From contig CALCCF010000099.1 in the NCBI GenBank assembly GCA_937899905.1, positions 1-64,000 of the forward strand: DNA of 64,000 nt, read 5' to 3'. Below are positions 18,640 through 27,522 of the stretch, in pieces. Under the pieces are notes generated by a model. That model was not told where the DNA came from. It saw nothing but the letters and a program-made list of their open reading frames with translations, and did not search any database. The position numbers and the translations under genes are program-made. This DNA is from an uncultured Phycisphaeraceae bacterium (lineage in GTDB: Bacteria > Planctomycetota > Phycisphaerae > Phycisphaerales > UBA1924). Within the stretch, counting starts at the first letter, position 1. Each line of letters begins with the position of its first letter.

Positions 18640-21372
18640 TTAGCGGAGCTGCATGTATTGGGCCTCGAGCGCGCGGCCGATGCGGTCGCTCGCGTCCATG
18701 AGGTGGGCCTTGGTGTACATGTCCATACCGCCCGTCTTCATCGCCGCGTCGATCTCCTGGCGGAGCTCACGCAGCTGCAGCGAGGCCACGTTGGCCAGAG
18801 CCGTGCCCGACGCCCCCGGGAAGCCCCGGTTCGTCAGGCTGATCAGGCGATCGACGTGCTGGGCCTGCAGGCCGCGACGCAGCGAGCTGATCATGGGCTT
18901 GCGCTCGGTGAAGTCACCGCTGGGCTTGTCCGACAGCTCGCTCCAGGCCGCGTCCTTGATGGCCCGCATGACCTCGGCGAGGGTGATGTAGTCCTCGTCG
19001 GCGTCGACGTGGACCTCGTTGTTGTACACGCGGTTGAGCGTGGTGGGGTTGAGCACCATGGTCATCGCCGAGGCCTGGATGCCGCGGATGCGATCGTGCA
19101 CCGGGAAGGCCGGCTCGTCGAAGATCGAGCCCATGCCGCCGCCGTCCCACCACTTGTCGGTGGTCATCTTGCGGAGCAGCTCGGGGCTCAGGCCGAACGC
19201 GTCGTCGTAGAACGTGTTGTTGATGACGAAGTTGAGCGCGGCGCGCTGCTGCTCGGCCGGGACCGGGGTCAGCGGCTCGAGGTCGCCGGGGTCACCCTTC
19301 TTGGCGCGACTCTGGAAGGTTCCGCCAACCCAATTGGCCATCATGCTTACGGCGTTGATGTGCTGGCCGAGCGTGATGTTGTAGCCGCGGCGGGCGCGGG
19401 ACCAGCTGTCGCCGTCCTTCACGAACTCGTCGAGGATCTCGCTACGCAGCTTCTCCACCAGACGCATCTGGTTCTCCGCGTAGTGCAGGGGATCGGCTGA
19501 GAGGTCGTAGCGACGCGCAAGTGGGTCTGGGCCCCAGGTGTCCTCATCGGTCGCGTATGCCAGGCGCGGATCATCCACCTTTGCCAGCACGTCGTCCAGG
19601 TTGCCGTCGGTATAACCGTATTCGATGGCCCAGACGTCGTAGTCGCCGATGTCGATGACCTCGTAGTTGCCCTGGATCTCCCCGGACTCCATGTTGATGT
19701 TGATCGGGTTGTAATCCATCACCGACGAGGCGAACGGCTCCTTGTCCTTCACCGCCTCGGAGTTGATCTCCTCCATCGTGAAGATGGCCGACGCCTTGAA
19801 GTTGTGCCGCAGGCCGAGAGTGTGGCCGATCTCGTGAGCGGTGAGGTGCGCGAGCGCCGGCCCGACGAACCACTCGGGCACGCCGTCGAGCATGTCGACG
19901 TTCTCCATCTCCTCGCTGTCCCACAAGCCCAGGACCTCGCCGCTCAGGCGGGCGACATCCATATTCATGGCCTTGAGATGGGTCATGTTGCACGTGCCGT
20001 CGACCATGAAGCTCGAGATCATGCTCTCGCGCGACCCATCGATCGACTGGGGCCCTGCCATCGCCGCGTGGCCACCGAACGGCTGCGGGCCGCGGGCCTC
20101 GCGCTGGGCGATGATGAAGTCGCGCTGCTCGGGCGGGGCCATCTGCACGCGAGGGTCCCACTGCGGGTTCTCGTCGAGCCACGCGAGTGTTTCGGGGCCG
20201 AAGCCCTCGGTGGCGACCTGCGGCAGCAGATCGTTGTACTGGAACCAGTACGCGCGGATCCAGCCGTCGGTCAGCACGACGTCGGCGTCGAGGATCTCGC
20301 CGGTCTCGGGGTTGACGCGGCTCGGGCCGATGGCCGTACCGATACCGTTGGTCAGCCAGCGGACGAAGTTGTAGCGGACGTCCTCGGGGTCCTTCTCCAT
20401 GTTGGCGCCGGTGGTGGCGTCCTGGTAGACGACCTCGATGGCGCCGACGATCCCGACCTCTTCGTACGCCCGGTTCCAGTACTCGATGCCCTCACGCACC
20501 CAGCGGCGGTACTTCACCGGCACCTGGTGGTCAACGTAGTACACGATCGGTTGCTTGGGCGGGCTCTTGCTGAGCTTCGGGTCGGCCTTCTCGAGATGCC
20601 AGCGGTTGATGTACCGCGTCCACATCTGCGATCCGTCCATCTCCGAGAAGTCGCGGTACGTCGTGGTGAAGTAGCCCACGCGCGCGTCGGCCTCGCGGGG
20701 CTTGTAGCCCGGGGTGCCCTGGATCCGGCTGATGGAGTAGTGGTACGTTGCCAGCTGGCCGCGCTGATCGGGAACCTCGATAGCGATCTCCACATTCTCG
20801 GGGAACGCCTTGGCGGTCTTGATCGTCGCGAGGCGCGCATTGAGCCGCGAAGCACGCGGGCCAAAGAACGTGCCGGCGTTGCCGACGAGCAGTCGGTCGA
20901 GGTCGATCACCGGCTGGCCGTTCGGGCCCTTGGCAACGATCGGCACCTCGAGCAGCACGCGATCGGTGAAGATGCGGTCGATGCCCTTGTCCAGCTTCTT
21001 GTCGCCACCGGAGCGCACGGACATCTGTGGCTCGATGATTGCCAGGCGATCGTCGTACTTCTTCCAGTAGACATAGCGATCGCCGCTCTGCAAGCCGGCG
21101 AAGATGTCGCCCGAACCCATCGTCATCGCGAAGAAGTGGCGCTGACGCTCGAAGCCGCGGGGGAGCTCGGCGAGCAACTGGCCGTCCTTGTCGCGCTTCC
21201 AGATGTTGAAGAAGCTCTTGCCATCGGCGGTCGAGACGACTTGCTCATAGCCCTCGCTGACCTTCTCGAAGGGGGGCAGGTCCTGGCCTTGCGCCTGGCC
21301 GGCCATGGCGAGGACGCTCGCAGCGACACCCGAGATGGCCATCCTGCTGAGTCCGTTTTTCCTATTCCTCAT
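18640..21372 (-). CDS. Secreted zinc metalloprotease (DUF5117/DUF4953-like)
   Basis: A 910-residue exported metzincin-like peptidase. The start ATG 21372 gives a basic n-region and a hydrophobic core with cleavage after GQAQGQ near residue 30. The zinc site is HEIGHTLGLRH (His513, Glu514, His517, His523), followed by a SSVMDYNP Met-turn about 40 residues later. The N-terminal half (KSFFNIWKRDKDGQLLAELP, FFAMTMGSGDIFAGL) matches the beta-rich DUF5117-type region of these large bacterial zinc proteases, and the C-terminal third is the helical DUF4953-like part. Its substrate is unknown. The gene is monocistronic: a terminator lies downstream and 210 bp of leader upstream. A longer reading (to 21528) adds a non-signal-like N-terminus and is less likely. 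Confidence 0.88.
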   Translation of the reverse strand: MRNRKNGLSRMAISGVAASVLAMAGQAQGQDLPPFEKVSEGYEQVVSTADGKSFFNIWKRDKDGQLLAELPRGFERQRHFFAMTMGSGDIFAGLQSGDRYVYWKKYDDRLAIIEPQMSVRSGGDKKLDKGIDRIFTDRVLLEVPIVAKGPNGQPVIDLDRLLVGNAGTFFGPRASRLNARLATIKTAKAFPENVEIAIEVPDQRGQLATYHYSISRIQGTPGYKPREADARVGYFTTTYRDFSEMDGSQMWTRYINRWHLEKADPKLSKSPPKQPIVYYVDHQVPVKYRRWVREGIEYWNRAYEEVGIVGAIEVVYQDATTGANMEKDPEDVRYNFVRWLTNGIGTAIGPSRVNPETGEILDADVVLTDGWIRAYWFQYNDLLPQVATEGFGPETLAWLDENPQWDPRVQMAPPEQRDFIIAQREARGPQPFGGHAAMAGPQSIDGSRESMISSFMVDGTCNMTHLKAMNMDVARLSGEVLGLWDSEEMENVDMLDGVPEWFVGPALAHLTAHEIGHTLGLRHNFKASAIFTMEEINSEAVKDKEPFASSVMDYNPININMESGEIQGNYEVIDIGDYDVWAIEYGYTDGNLDDVLAKVDDPRLAYATDEDTWGPDPLARRYDLSADPLHYAENQMRLVEKLRSEILDEFVKDGDSWSRARRGYNITLGQHINAVSMMANWVGGTFQSRAKKGDPGDLEPLTPVPAEQQRAALNFVINNTFYDDAFGLSPELLRKMTTDKWWDGGGMGSIFDEPAFPVHDRIRGIQASAMTMVLNPTTLNRVYNNEVHVDADEDYITLAEVMRAIKDAAWSELSDKPSGDFTERKPMISSLRRGLQAQHVDRLISLTNRGFPGASGTALANVASLQLRELRQEIDAAMKTGGMDMYTKAHLMDASDRIGRALEAQYMQLR

Positions 21373-21566
21373 GTTCCGTGTACTCCGTGTCTGAAGGCCC
21401 ATGCGGTGGCCGATGCCTGGGTTCGAGTCGTTCCAGGGCCAGTGGCCTGAGTTCGCTGGCGGCCCGCGCACATGCCGCGGACGCGTCCGGACTTCCGTGT
21501 CGTTTGCTGTGTATTGTGGACGCGCCAACGCGCCACGTCTGGCTTTCCAGAGTTTCTATCGGGTGT

Positions 21567-21587
21567 TTTGACCGCAATTGGGTCAAA
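21567..21587. repeat. Inverted repeat at 3' end of the UbiA-like gene
   Basis: TTTGACC (21567-21573) and GGTCAAA (21581-21587) form a perfect 7-bp inverted repeat with a 7-nt spacer, overlapping the stop codon of the UbiA-like gene (TGA at 21583-21585). It could be a weak terminator on the minus strand or an operator in the metalloprotease leader. Confidence 0.35.
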
Positions 21588-22767
21588 CGCGGGGTGTTTC
21601 CTGGTTGCTCAAAGCACGAAGCGCAGAGTTGGCCGCCAGATCCAGGTCACCACCGGCTGGCCACTCAGCGGACTCGCGAGCCTGCGGGCTCGGGTCGACT
21701 TCCGCAGCTGGGGTCGGTGCATGCGCGGGCCCTGCACCGAGCACGAGGGCCGCGGTGAGCGCCGCGAAGATGATCGCAGCGATTTGGAAATATCGATCTC
21801 GTGTAGCCAACTCAGTGGGATCGTCGTATTCGCCGCGTTCCAGCAGCACGATGCATCGCAGTACCGCGAACGTCGCCGGCAGCATCGTCAGCCAGAGCAG
21901 GTTGAGACCCAAGGCCGGCGCACCGCCCGAGCCCAGCACGCGATCACCAAGCATCCAGACGAACCGGGACTCGTTGTCCTGCACGTAGCCGGCGTACGTC
22001 AGCAGCATGGCGACGGCAGTCACCACGACCATCATCCGCAGGAGCTCGTCGGTGTAAACACCCTGGACCGCGCGGGCGGCGGCGGCGTCTTCGCCAAGCG
22101 TCCGACGCTCGCCCAACCGCTTGCCGAAGGCAAGGAACATCGCCAGGAACAGCGTGACGTTGAGGAGCCAAGTGCTTGGCGTGATCCCGACCGCAGCGCA
22201 GCCTCCAAGGACGCGGAGCACGAAGCCCAACGCGAGGCTCAGCACATCGATCACGGGGACGTGCTTGAGCCCGAGGCTGTACGCCGAGACGTTCGCGACG
22301 TAGAGCCCGAGCATCGCGGCCAGGCCGAGCGCGTGTGTAGGCGTGAGCAATGGTCCGATAGCAGCGACGCATGCTCCGGCCAGTACCCACAGGCCAACGG
22401 CGTATGCCTTTGCCACCGATGGTGTGACCCGACCCGAGGCGATCGGGCGGCGACGCTTGCGTGGGTGCAGGCGGTCGGCCTCGGCGTCCCGCAGGTCGTT
22501 GATCACATAGCAACCGCTGCTCGCCAGCGCGAACGCGGCCATAGCGAACGCGACGCTCCACAGTTCGGCAATGCTGGTCGCTGCCCCGAAGAACGGCCCA
22601 ACGGCTACGAACGCGCTCTTGGTCCATTGCTTGGGCCGGGCGAGCCTGAAGAGGGCGAACCAGAGCGGCTCAGGTGCCCCCGCGCGCGTGCCGATGCCTT
22701 GGTCGGCACCAGTGGTGCCGATATCTGTCTCGCGGGCCTGGCTTGCGTGGTTCGCGTGCTGGGACAT
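21583..22767 (-). CDS. UbiA-family prenyltransferase, decaprenyl-P phosphoribosyltransferase-like
   Basis: Membrane prenyltransferase of 394 residues with eight or nine helices. The Asp-rich motif NDLRDAEADRLHPRKRRRP (Asn90, Asp91, Asp94, Asp98) and the preceding LARPKQWTKSAFV closely follow the subgroup that transfers 5-phosphoribose from PRPP to polyprenyl phosphate (mycobacterial Rv3806c type), rather than ubiquinone or heme enzymes. A C-terminal tail of 60 residues is soluble and Ala/Pro-rich. The ATG at 22767 is chosen because upstream codons are antisense to the divergent gene. It faces a membrane glycosyltransferase candidate across a 140-210 bp divergent region, which suggests that a polyprenyl-phosphoryl sugar donor is made and used here. 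Confidence 0.8.
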   Translation of the reverse strand: MSQHANHASQARETDIGTTGADQGIGTRAGAPEPLWFALFRLARPKQWTKSAFVAVGPFFGAATSIAELWSVAFAMAAFALASSGCYVINDLRDAEADRLHPRKRRRPIASGRVTPSVAKAYAVGLWVLAGACVAAIGPLLTPTHALGLAAMLGLYVANVSAYSLGLKHVPVIDVLSLALGFVLRVLGGCAAVGITPSTWLLNVTLFLAMFLAFGKRLGERRTLGEDAAAARAVQGVYTDELLRMMVVVTAVAMLLTYAGYVQDNESRFVWMLGDRVLGSGGAPALGLNLLWLTMLPATFAVLRCIVLLERGEYDDPTELATRDRYFQIAAIIFAALTAALVLGAGPAHAPTPAAEVDPSPQARESAEWPAGGDLDLAANSALRALSNQETPRV

Positions 22768-22979
22768 GGATCTCTGGGGGTCTCGGAGCCGGGACGCCCT
22801 TCCGTCCGGCGAACACGGGGTCGTCCTGAGGGTAACAATCGGGCCCTCAGGCCGATACGTCCACACGCTTTTCGACGTTCGGGCTCGCGATTCATCGACA
22901 GGAGGATCCAATCGAGCCAGAAGCCAGCCCATCAAGCGAAACCCGAGGCCGATTCGCCACGTCATGGTGGATCGCGTGG

Positions 22980-24413
22980 GTGCTGCCCATCGCCTGGGGG
23001 ATCTGCCTCGCTCCGATCGCCCTGTTCGATGTGCGGCATGCCCGAGGGCGGGCAACGTTCGATCAGGAGCTGTTCCACGAGCACACGATCCGTGCCTTCG
23101 CCGAGACCTGGCCGTTCATACACCTGACATCACCCGAAAAAATTATTCCCGATCACCTGGTAGCCATGACGCCCGGGCTGCACTGGGTGCTCGCGGGGGC
23201 CACGCGAATCATCGGTTTGGGCGATGCTGGCTTGCGGGTCGCCGCCCTGCTCATCAGCGTGGCGGTGTTCGGCGTTCTCGGCGTCTTGGTCGGTCGACGG
23301 TGCGGACCGATGTTCGGCGCGTTGCTCGTGGCCCCGCTCATGGTCTCGATGTACGTCGCGAGCTCGGCCGCGTGGGTTCTGGCCGACAACGTCGGCTGGT
23401 TCTGGGTGGGCGTGCTGTCCCTTCTGGCGCTCTTCTCCCGGACCACGCTCGTGTGGGCGCTCGTGGCCGGCGTGGGCCTGCTGCTTGCGGTATGGACGCG
23501 CCAGAACCTGCTGTTCCTGGCGTTGCCCCTGTGGGCGGCGGCCTGGCTGAGCACAGAGTCGGCCGTGGCCACACGCGCGAACCCCTTTGTGCAGACCCCC
23601 GCTCGGCTCAAGCACCTGCTGCCGATCGCGATCGCCACCATCCCGTCCCTACTGACGCTCGCGTACCTGTACCGCATCTGGGGCGGGCTCGTCCCGTACG
23701 AGTTTCAGGGGCAATACGACGGCGCCAACCCCTCGAACATCGCTCTGCAACTCTCGATGCTCGCTGGCTTCGGGGTGTTCTTCTTGCCGGCGATGCTGGG
23801 CGTTGGTGAGCCCGAATGGCGGCCACGGGTCCTCGCTACGTTGCGGCGGTGTGCCCCCTGGGTTGCGTTGTCCGTCGTGGCCTCGGCGATCATCGTTGCG
23901 ATGCTGCCAACGACGGCAGCTCCAACGAAGGGGCGTGCCGGGTTCGTCTGGAATGCCTTGGACAGGTTGGACGTCATCGGCCCGATCGGCGATACCAACG
24001 TGCTCATGGTGCTCATCGCGATGGCCGGCGGGGCCATGCTCGTGGTCATGCTGGCAAGCGTGCCGGCCCGACAACGATGGATCCTCGGCGCGCTTTTCGC
24101 CGCGTTCGCCATCGCCCAGGGCGCGAGCTCTGAAGTGTGGCAGCGGTATCACGAGCCCTTTACGCTGCTCTTTCTGGCGATCGCGACGTGCACCGCGCTG
24201 CACGGACGTGGCATGCCGGGCCAGCGGCTACGCCGAGTCCAAGTCGTACCGATCGCCGTCCTCGCGCTCGGTCTGTCGGTGATGAGCGCGACCATGATCT
24301 GGCAGAAGGAGATCGCGCCCTGGCGACGCGGAGAGCCCCAGATGCCGCGTACGACCATGCTGCCCGAGCCGCCACCGCGGGAGCCGGTCACTCGCCCCGA
24401 CGGGCAGGAGTGA
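22980..24413 (+). CDS. Multi-pass membrane protein, GT-C-like glycosyltransferase candidate
   Basis: At least 477 residues with about 11 hydrophobic helices. Near the N-terminus FDQELFHEHTIRAFA followed by MTPGLHWVLAG resembles the first extracytoplasmic acidic loop and Pro-containing segment of GT-C/Alg10-like enzymes, which use polyprenyl-phosphate sugars. No family was identified with certainty. The GTG at 22980 is the first standard start, but it cuts into the first helix. The same frame is open back to 22836, and an ATC codon at 22911 lies 5 nt after a perfect GGAGG (22901-22905) and would add a cytoplasmic N-terminus (IEPEASPSS and so on). The real start may therefore be 22911. The 3' end overlaps the convergent phosphatase-fold gene by 26 bp. 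Confidence 0.72.
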   Translation: MLPIAWGICLAPIALFDVRHARGRATFDQELFHEHTIRAFAETWPFIHLTSPEKIIPDHLVAMTPGLHWVLAGATRIIGLGDAGLRVAALLISVAVFGVLGVLVGRRCGPMFGALLVAPLMVSMYVASSAAWVLADNVGWFWVGVLSLLALFSRTTLVWALVAGVGLLLAVWTRQNLLFLALPLWAAAWLSTESAVATRANPFVQTPARLKHLLPIAIATIPSLLTLAYLYRIWGGLVPYEFQGQYDGANPSNIALQLSMLAGFGVFFLPAMLGVGEPEWRPRVLATLRRCAPWVALSVVASAIIVAMLPTTAAPTKGRAGFVWNALDRLDVIGPIGDTNVLMVLIAMAGGAMLVVMLASVPARQRWILGALFAAFAIAQGASSEVWQRYHEPFTLLFLAIATCTALHGRGMPGQRLRRVQVVPIAVLALGLSVMSATMIWQKEIAPWRRGEPQMPRTTMLPEPPPREPVTRPDGQE

Positions 24414-25575
24414 GGATCATTTCCTGCGCCCGGTGGGTGCCCTCGCCAAGATCGATCATCCGGTACGCCGTGGCACGCCAGCGAGCGCGGTCGATCAGCG
24501 CCTGATCGAGGCCGAGGAATGGAATCGTTGTATGGTCCTTGCCACGAAGCCTCACGAAGCGGGGCCAGCCATAGTCCGGACCGATCCCGGCCTTGGCGTG
24601 CGCATCGGAGAGACCGGGCAACAGCGCATCGATAGCCGCTGAGCCGCGGCCCGTGTTAAAGTCGCCCACGACGATCTCGGGTTCCGGGAAGCCCTCGATC
24701 TCCGAGCGCCGTCGCGGCCCCGCGGCCGTAGGCCTGAACCGCAGGTGCACCGAAGACTCAATCGCGGCGCGCGAAGGCTCCACGAACGCCATACGACCAC
24801 GCGCCGGGTCGCTCGGCCAGTCCCAGCCCCAAAGGACTGCGGGCCCGGCCCGGGTTTCGAGCCTCGCGTAAATGGCCGTCCCGTGGTCCAGCAGGTCGGG
24901 CTCGTTGGTCTCGCCGCGCAGATCGAGGCTCACCCAGCCGGACTCGGACATCGGCGGTCCGCTGATGATCACGAATCGCCCACCGCGGCTGAAGTGGCGC
25001 GGCAGGTCCTGCTGGCTAATTGGTGCGTTGGCCAGCATGCGGACGATCTCGCCCCATTGCAGACGGAGCGGGGGGTTGGCGAGCACGACGACCGCCGAGG
25101 ATGATCGTTCGATGCCGAACGGATCCGCTTCGCGAAGGAAGCTCTGCATCGACTCGTCGGTGGCCTCGGTCGCGTTCCAGTGGTACACGCGCAGCGCGGT
25201 CGGCCCGGGCGTACGGAGCAACGCGTTTTGCAGGCGCCAGTGCGCCGTCGCCACGTGGAGTGTCAAGACGGCGGCCACAAGCACGAGCGAGAGCCGCCTC
25301 CAACGACGACGCGGCCCACGTGGCACGAGAGCCGCGGTCACCATCACCAGCACCCAAGCGCCGAGGAGCCAAGCCTCGGGCGGCGCCCAGAACAGCCACT
25401 GCGTCCAGGAGTAGTGGTCCGTGAGAACACGGCCCGTGAAGTAGCCCAAGGCCAGCAGGAAGAGGCAGACGCGGCCCAGCCACGCCAGGAAGCCGCGAAG
25501 CCTCGCACGGCGGCTCGGCCGACGCCATGCCTCGATGGGTGACTCTTCGGGTTGGAAAGTCGAGGGTTTGGCCAT
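24388..25575 (-). CDS. Membrane-anchored endonuclease/exonuclease/phosphatase-fold protein
   Basis: A 395-residue protein with three N-terminal transmembrane helices (about residues 28-110) and a C-terminal EEP-superfamily domain. Supporting motifs are HWNATEATDE near the start of the domain (the Asn strand), EIVVGDFNTGRGSAAI with the catalytic GDFN, and LDQALIDRARW in place of the usual DHIL/DHVL histidine motif. The last substitution (His to Gln) weakens the active site. The layout matches the small bacterial membrane EEP proteins of unknown substrate. The ATG 25575 is used; the region upstream belongs to the divergent lipoprotein gene. It is convergent with the membrane glycosyltransferase candidate, overlapping by 26 bp. 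Confidence 0.75.
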   Translation of the reverse strand: MAKPSTFQPEESPIEAWRRPSRRARLRGFLAWLGRVCLFLLALGYFTGRVLTDHYSWTQWLFWAPPEAWLLGAWVLVMVTAALVPRGPRRRWRRLSLVLVAAVLTLHVATAHWRLQNALLRTPGPTALRVYHWNATEATDESMQSFLREADPFGIERSSSAVVVLANPPLRLQWGEIVRMLANAPISQQDLPRHFSRGGRFVIISGPPMSESGWVSLDLRGETNEPDLLDHGTAIYARLETRAGPAVLWGWDWPSDPARGRMAFVEPSRAAIESSVHLRFRPTAAGPRRRSEIEGFPEPEIVVGDFNTGRGSAAIDALLPGLSDAHAKAGIGPDYGWPRFVRLRGKDHTTIPFLGLDQALIDRARWRATAYRMIDLGEGTHRAQEMILTPARRGE

Positions 25576-25651
25576 GCTGATCGCGGGCTTTCGAGGCAGT
25601 CTGGCCATCGGCTGTGCGAGTGCCCGGGCTCCAGACGCCGATAGCACTCCC

Positions 25652-26635
25652 ATGGTTCGCGTCGCGATGCTGTTGATCCTGGTTTCGGGTGTCCTCATGG
25701 GGTGCGGCGAGCCTGCCCAATCCGAGGCCGCAACCGCTCACACAGCCTCGGACCCCAAGATTGGTGCTGCAGCCGATTCGCAAGGTTTGATCGGCATCGG
25801 CGAGATCCGCACCACGACCTACGAGACCAGTCCGCCGTCGCACCCCAGCCTGGCGTGGCCCGAGCTCGCCCCTCGCATCGAGCTCGCACGCCAGCAGCTC
25901 GACGAGATGCCGGAGGTCGGGAGGCCAAGGCCGAGCACGCGACCGCTTGCCGAACGCGCGACGTCCGAGCAGTTCGCGCACGCTTCGGCGGCACGAGACC
26001 GTGCCGCCGTGCTTCGCGCTGAAGCGGCGCGCCACGTCGCCACGGGATATCCGGATGCCGCCGTGGAGGAACTCATCAACCTGCTCGGCGTATCGCGAGA
26101 GTTGGCGTCGTGGGGCGTACCCGTGGCAGCGGAGGCATCCGCATCGATGATTGAAACGGCCTTGACAGCACTTGAGCAACCAAGAGCCGCGCCGCTGCGC
26201 GATGCGCTGTCTCCCGCAGCACAAGCCCGGATGATCGAAGGTCTCGAATCTCTCGAACAGACCGATCCCGCCGGCCGACTCCGAGCGATGGTCGAGAGCG
26301 CATCAAGCCGGGCGAACGCGCTGTCGGACCTCTCGCAGGGTCGCGATGGGCCTACCGCCGTCCGCGCAACGGCGGCGCGATACCGCCGCGGGGCCGAGCG
26401 CGGCGAAACGCGGGAGATCAGTCGGCTGCTCGAAGAGTCCCGGGCGTTTGCGATGGCACTCGCCGACGGTTGGGACCGCCCGACGCGCTCGGCGATCACC
26501 GAGCGGCTCCGGCAACGCCAGGCCGAGGATGCCATGGGTGTGCTCGAGGTGGTCTTTGGCGAGACCGCCGACGCGTGTGATGCCGACGCGCTGCTGCGCG
26601 AGCGGATCGCGCGCACGATCGAGGCGCTCCGGTGA
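25652..26635 (+). CDS. Hypothetical lipoprotein, first gene of three-gene operon
   Basis: Unrecognised 327-residue protein. The N-terminus from ATG 25652 is a clean lipoprotein signal (MLLILVSGVLMGC, lipidated Cys18). The mature part is Ala/Glu/Arg-rich and almost all helical, without cysteines forming a pattern or a known catalytic motif. An alternative ATG at 25667 shortens the n-region. Its stop overlaps the next start (GTGA). The two following genes overlap too, so the three products probably work together at the envelope. Confidence 0.7.
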   Translation: MVRVAMLLILVSGVLMGCGEPAQSEAATAHTASDPKIGAAADSQGLIGIGEIRTTTYETSPPSHPSLAWPELAPRIELARQQLDEMPEVGRPRPSTRPLAERATSEQFAHASAARDRAAVLRAEAARHVATGYPDAAVEELINLLGVSRELASWGVPVAAEASASMIETALTALEQPRAAPLRDALSPAAQARMIEGLESLEQTDPAGRLRAMVESASSRANALSDLSQGRDGPTAVRATAARYRRGAERGETREISRLLEESRAFAMALADGWDRPTRSAITERLRQRQAEDAMGVLEVVFGETADACDADALLRERIARTIEALR

Positions 26636-27522
26636 GAACGCTACTGGCCGGCCTCATTGCGGTGGGCGGGGCGGCTATGGCTGGGCTCGTTGGAGATCGG
26701 GCCGAGCCCAGAGTCGGGTTCGAGTACGCTCGGACGCTTGAGCACACATTTGCCGACCGTGTTCGGACCGAACAAGCGTTCGCCGGAGCCGCCGGACGCC
26801 TCGGCCGTGCAGATCGCTGGGCGGTCACGGTTGCGTTGCTTGTCGAGATGGCTCACAGTGCCAACGAGTCCGCCGATCGCGCGTTCGCCCTCGATGCGGC
26901 GCTCGTCGAGCTCACACGGAGCGAATCGCGTGGGTTGATCGCCCGAGCATCGCCGGAGCGCGTCCGGGCGCTGGGAGCCTCGCTGGCTCGATTCGATACC
27001 GAGGATCCGGCCGGTTTCCGAGATGAAACGCAGCGTCTTGCCCGCGCGCGATTGATCGCGATCGAGCGTCAAGTTCTCCAGCGCGCTGAGCCTTCGGAAG
27101 AGCTGGATGCTTTGCTGCTCGAAGTGGGCTGGACCGCCGAAGGCCAGCGCGGGCCACGCGGCCGGCAGCGTGCCGAGGACCGAGCCGACTTCCGCGCGTT
27201 CAACCGGCACGAGGTCGGTGTCGTCGATGGCATGGTGAGGCGGCACATCTTCCTCCCGCCGACGGAAGCACTCCAGGGCGTCCCGGTCGCGGACCTTGAG
27301 TACGCGTTGAAGCGTTCGCGCAACTTCGTCCGGCGCATCGGCGACCTCTGGGGCCACCAAGACGGTCCCCGCGTGCATGACTTCATCCTCGACTACTCCA
27401 TGCGAGATGGCACCGGGGTTGCTCGCCTCGTGCACGCCGATACGACACTGCTCGCGCAGCACGATCGGCTCAGACGATGGAGGTTGCGCGAGGCCCTGTG
27501 GAGGCTCGATCGTGGCGGCTAG
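26632..27522 (+). CDS. Hypothetical exported helical protein, second gene of operon
   Basis: Unrecognised 296-residue protein starting at GTG 26632 (GTGA overlap with the lipoprotein). The first 18 residues (MRTLLAGLIAVGGAAMAG) form a hydrophobic signal-like segment or membrane anchor. The remainder is helical and rich in Arg, Ala and Glu, with a more conserved-looking centre around DRADFRAFNRHEVGVVDGM and a C-terminal block LEYALKRSRNFVRRIGDLWG. No known domain is evident. The following zinc-ribbon gene starts 11 nt before its stop codon. Confidence 0.65.
   Translation: MRTLLAGLIAVGGAAMAGLVGDRAEPRVGFEYARTLEHTFADRVRTEQAFAGAAGRLGRADRWAVTVALLVEMAHSANESADRAFALDAALVELTRSESRGLIARASPERVRALGASLARFDTEDPAGFRDETQRLARARLIAIERQVLQRAEPSEELDALLLEVGWTAEGQRGPRGRQRAEDRADFRAFNRHEVGVVDGMVRRHIFLPPTEALQGVPVADLEYALKRSRNFVRRIGDLWGHQDGPRVHDFILDYSMRDGTGVARLVHADTTLLAQHDRLRRWRLREALWRLDRGG

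Noticed and set aside
18616-23127. Several very long plus-strand open frames opposite the metalloprotease and UbiA genes
   Set aside because: They are antisense shadows created by GC-rich third codon positions. The minus-strand frames carry the HExxHxxGxxH and NDxxDxxxD motifs and signal peptides.
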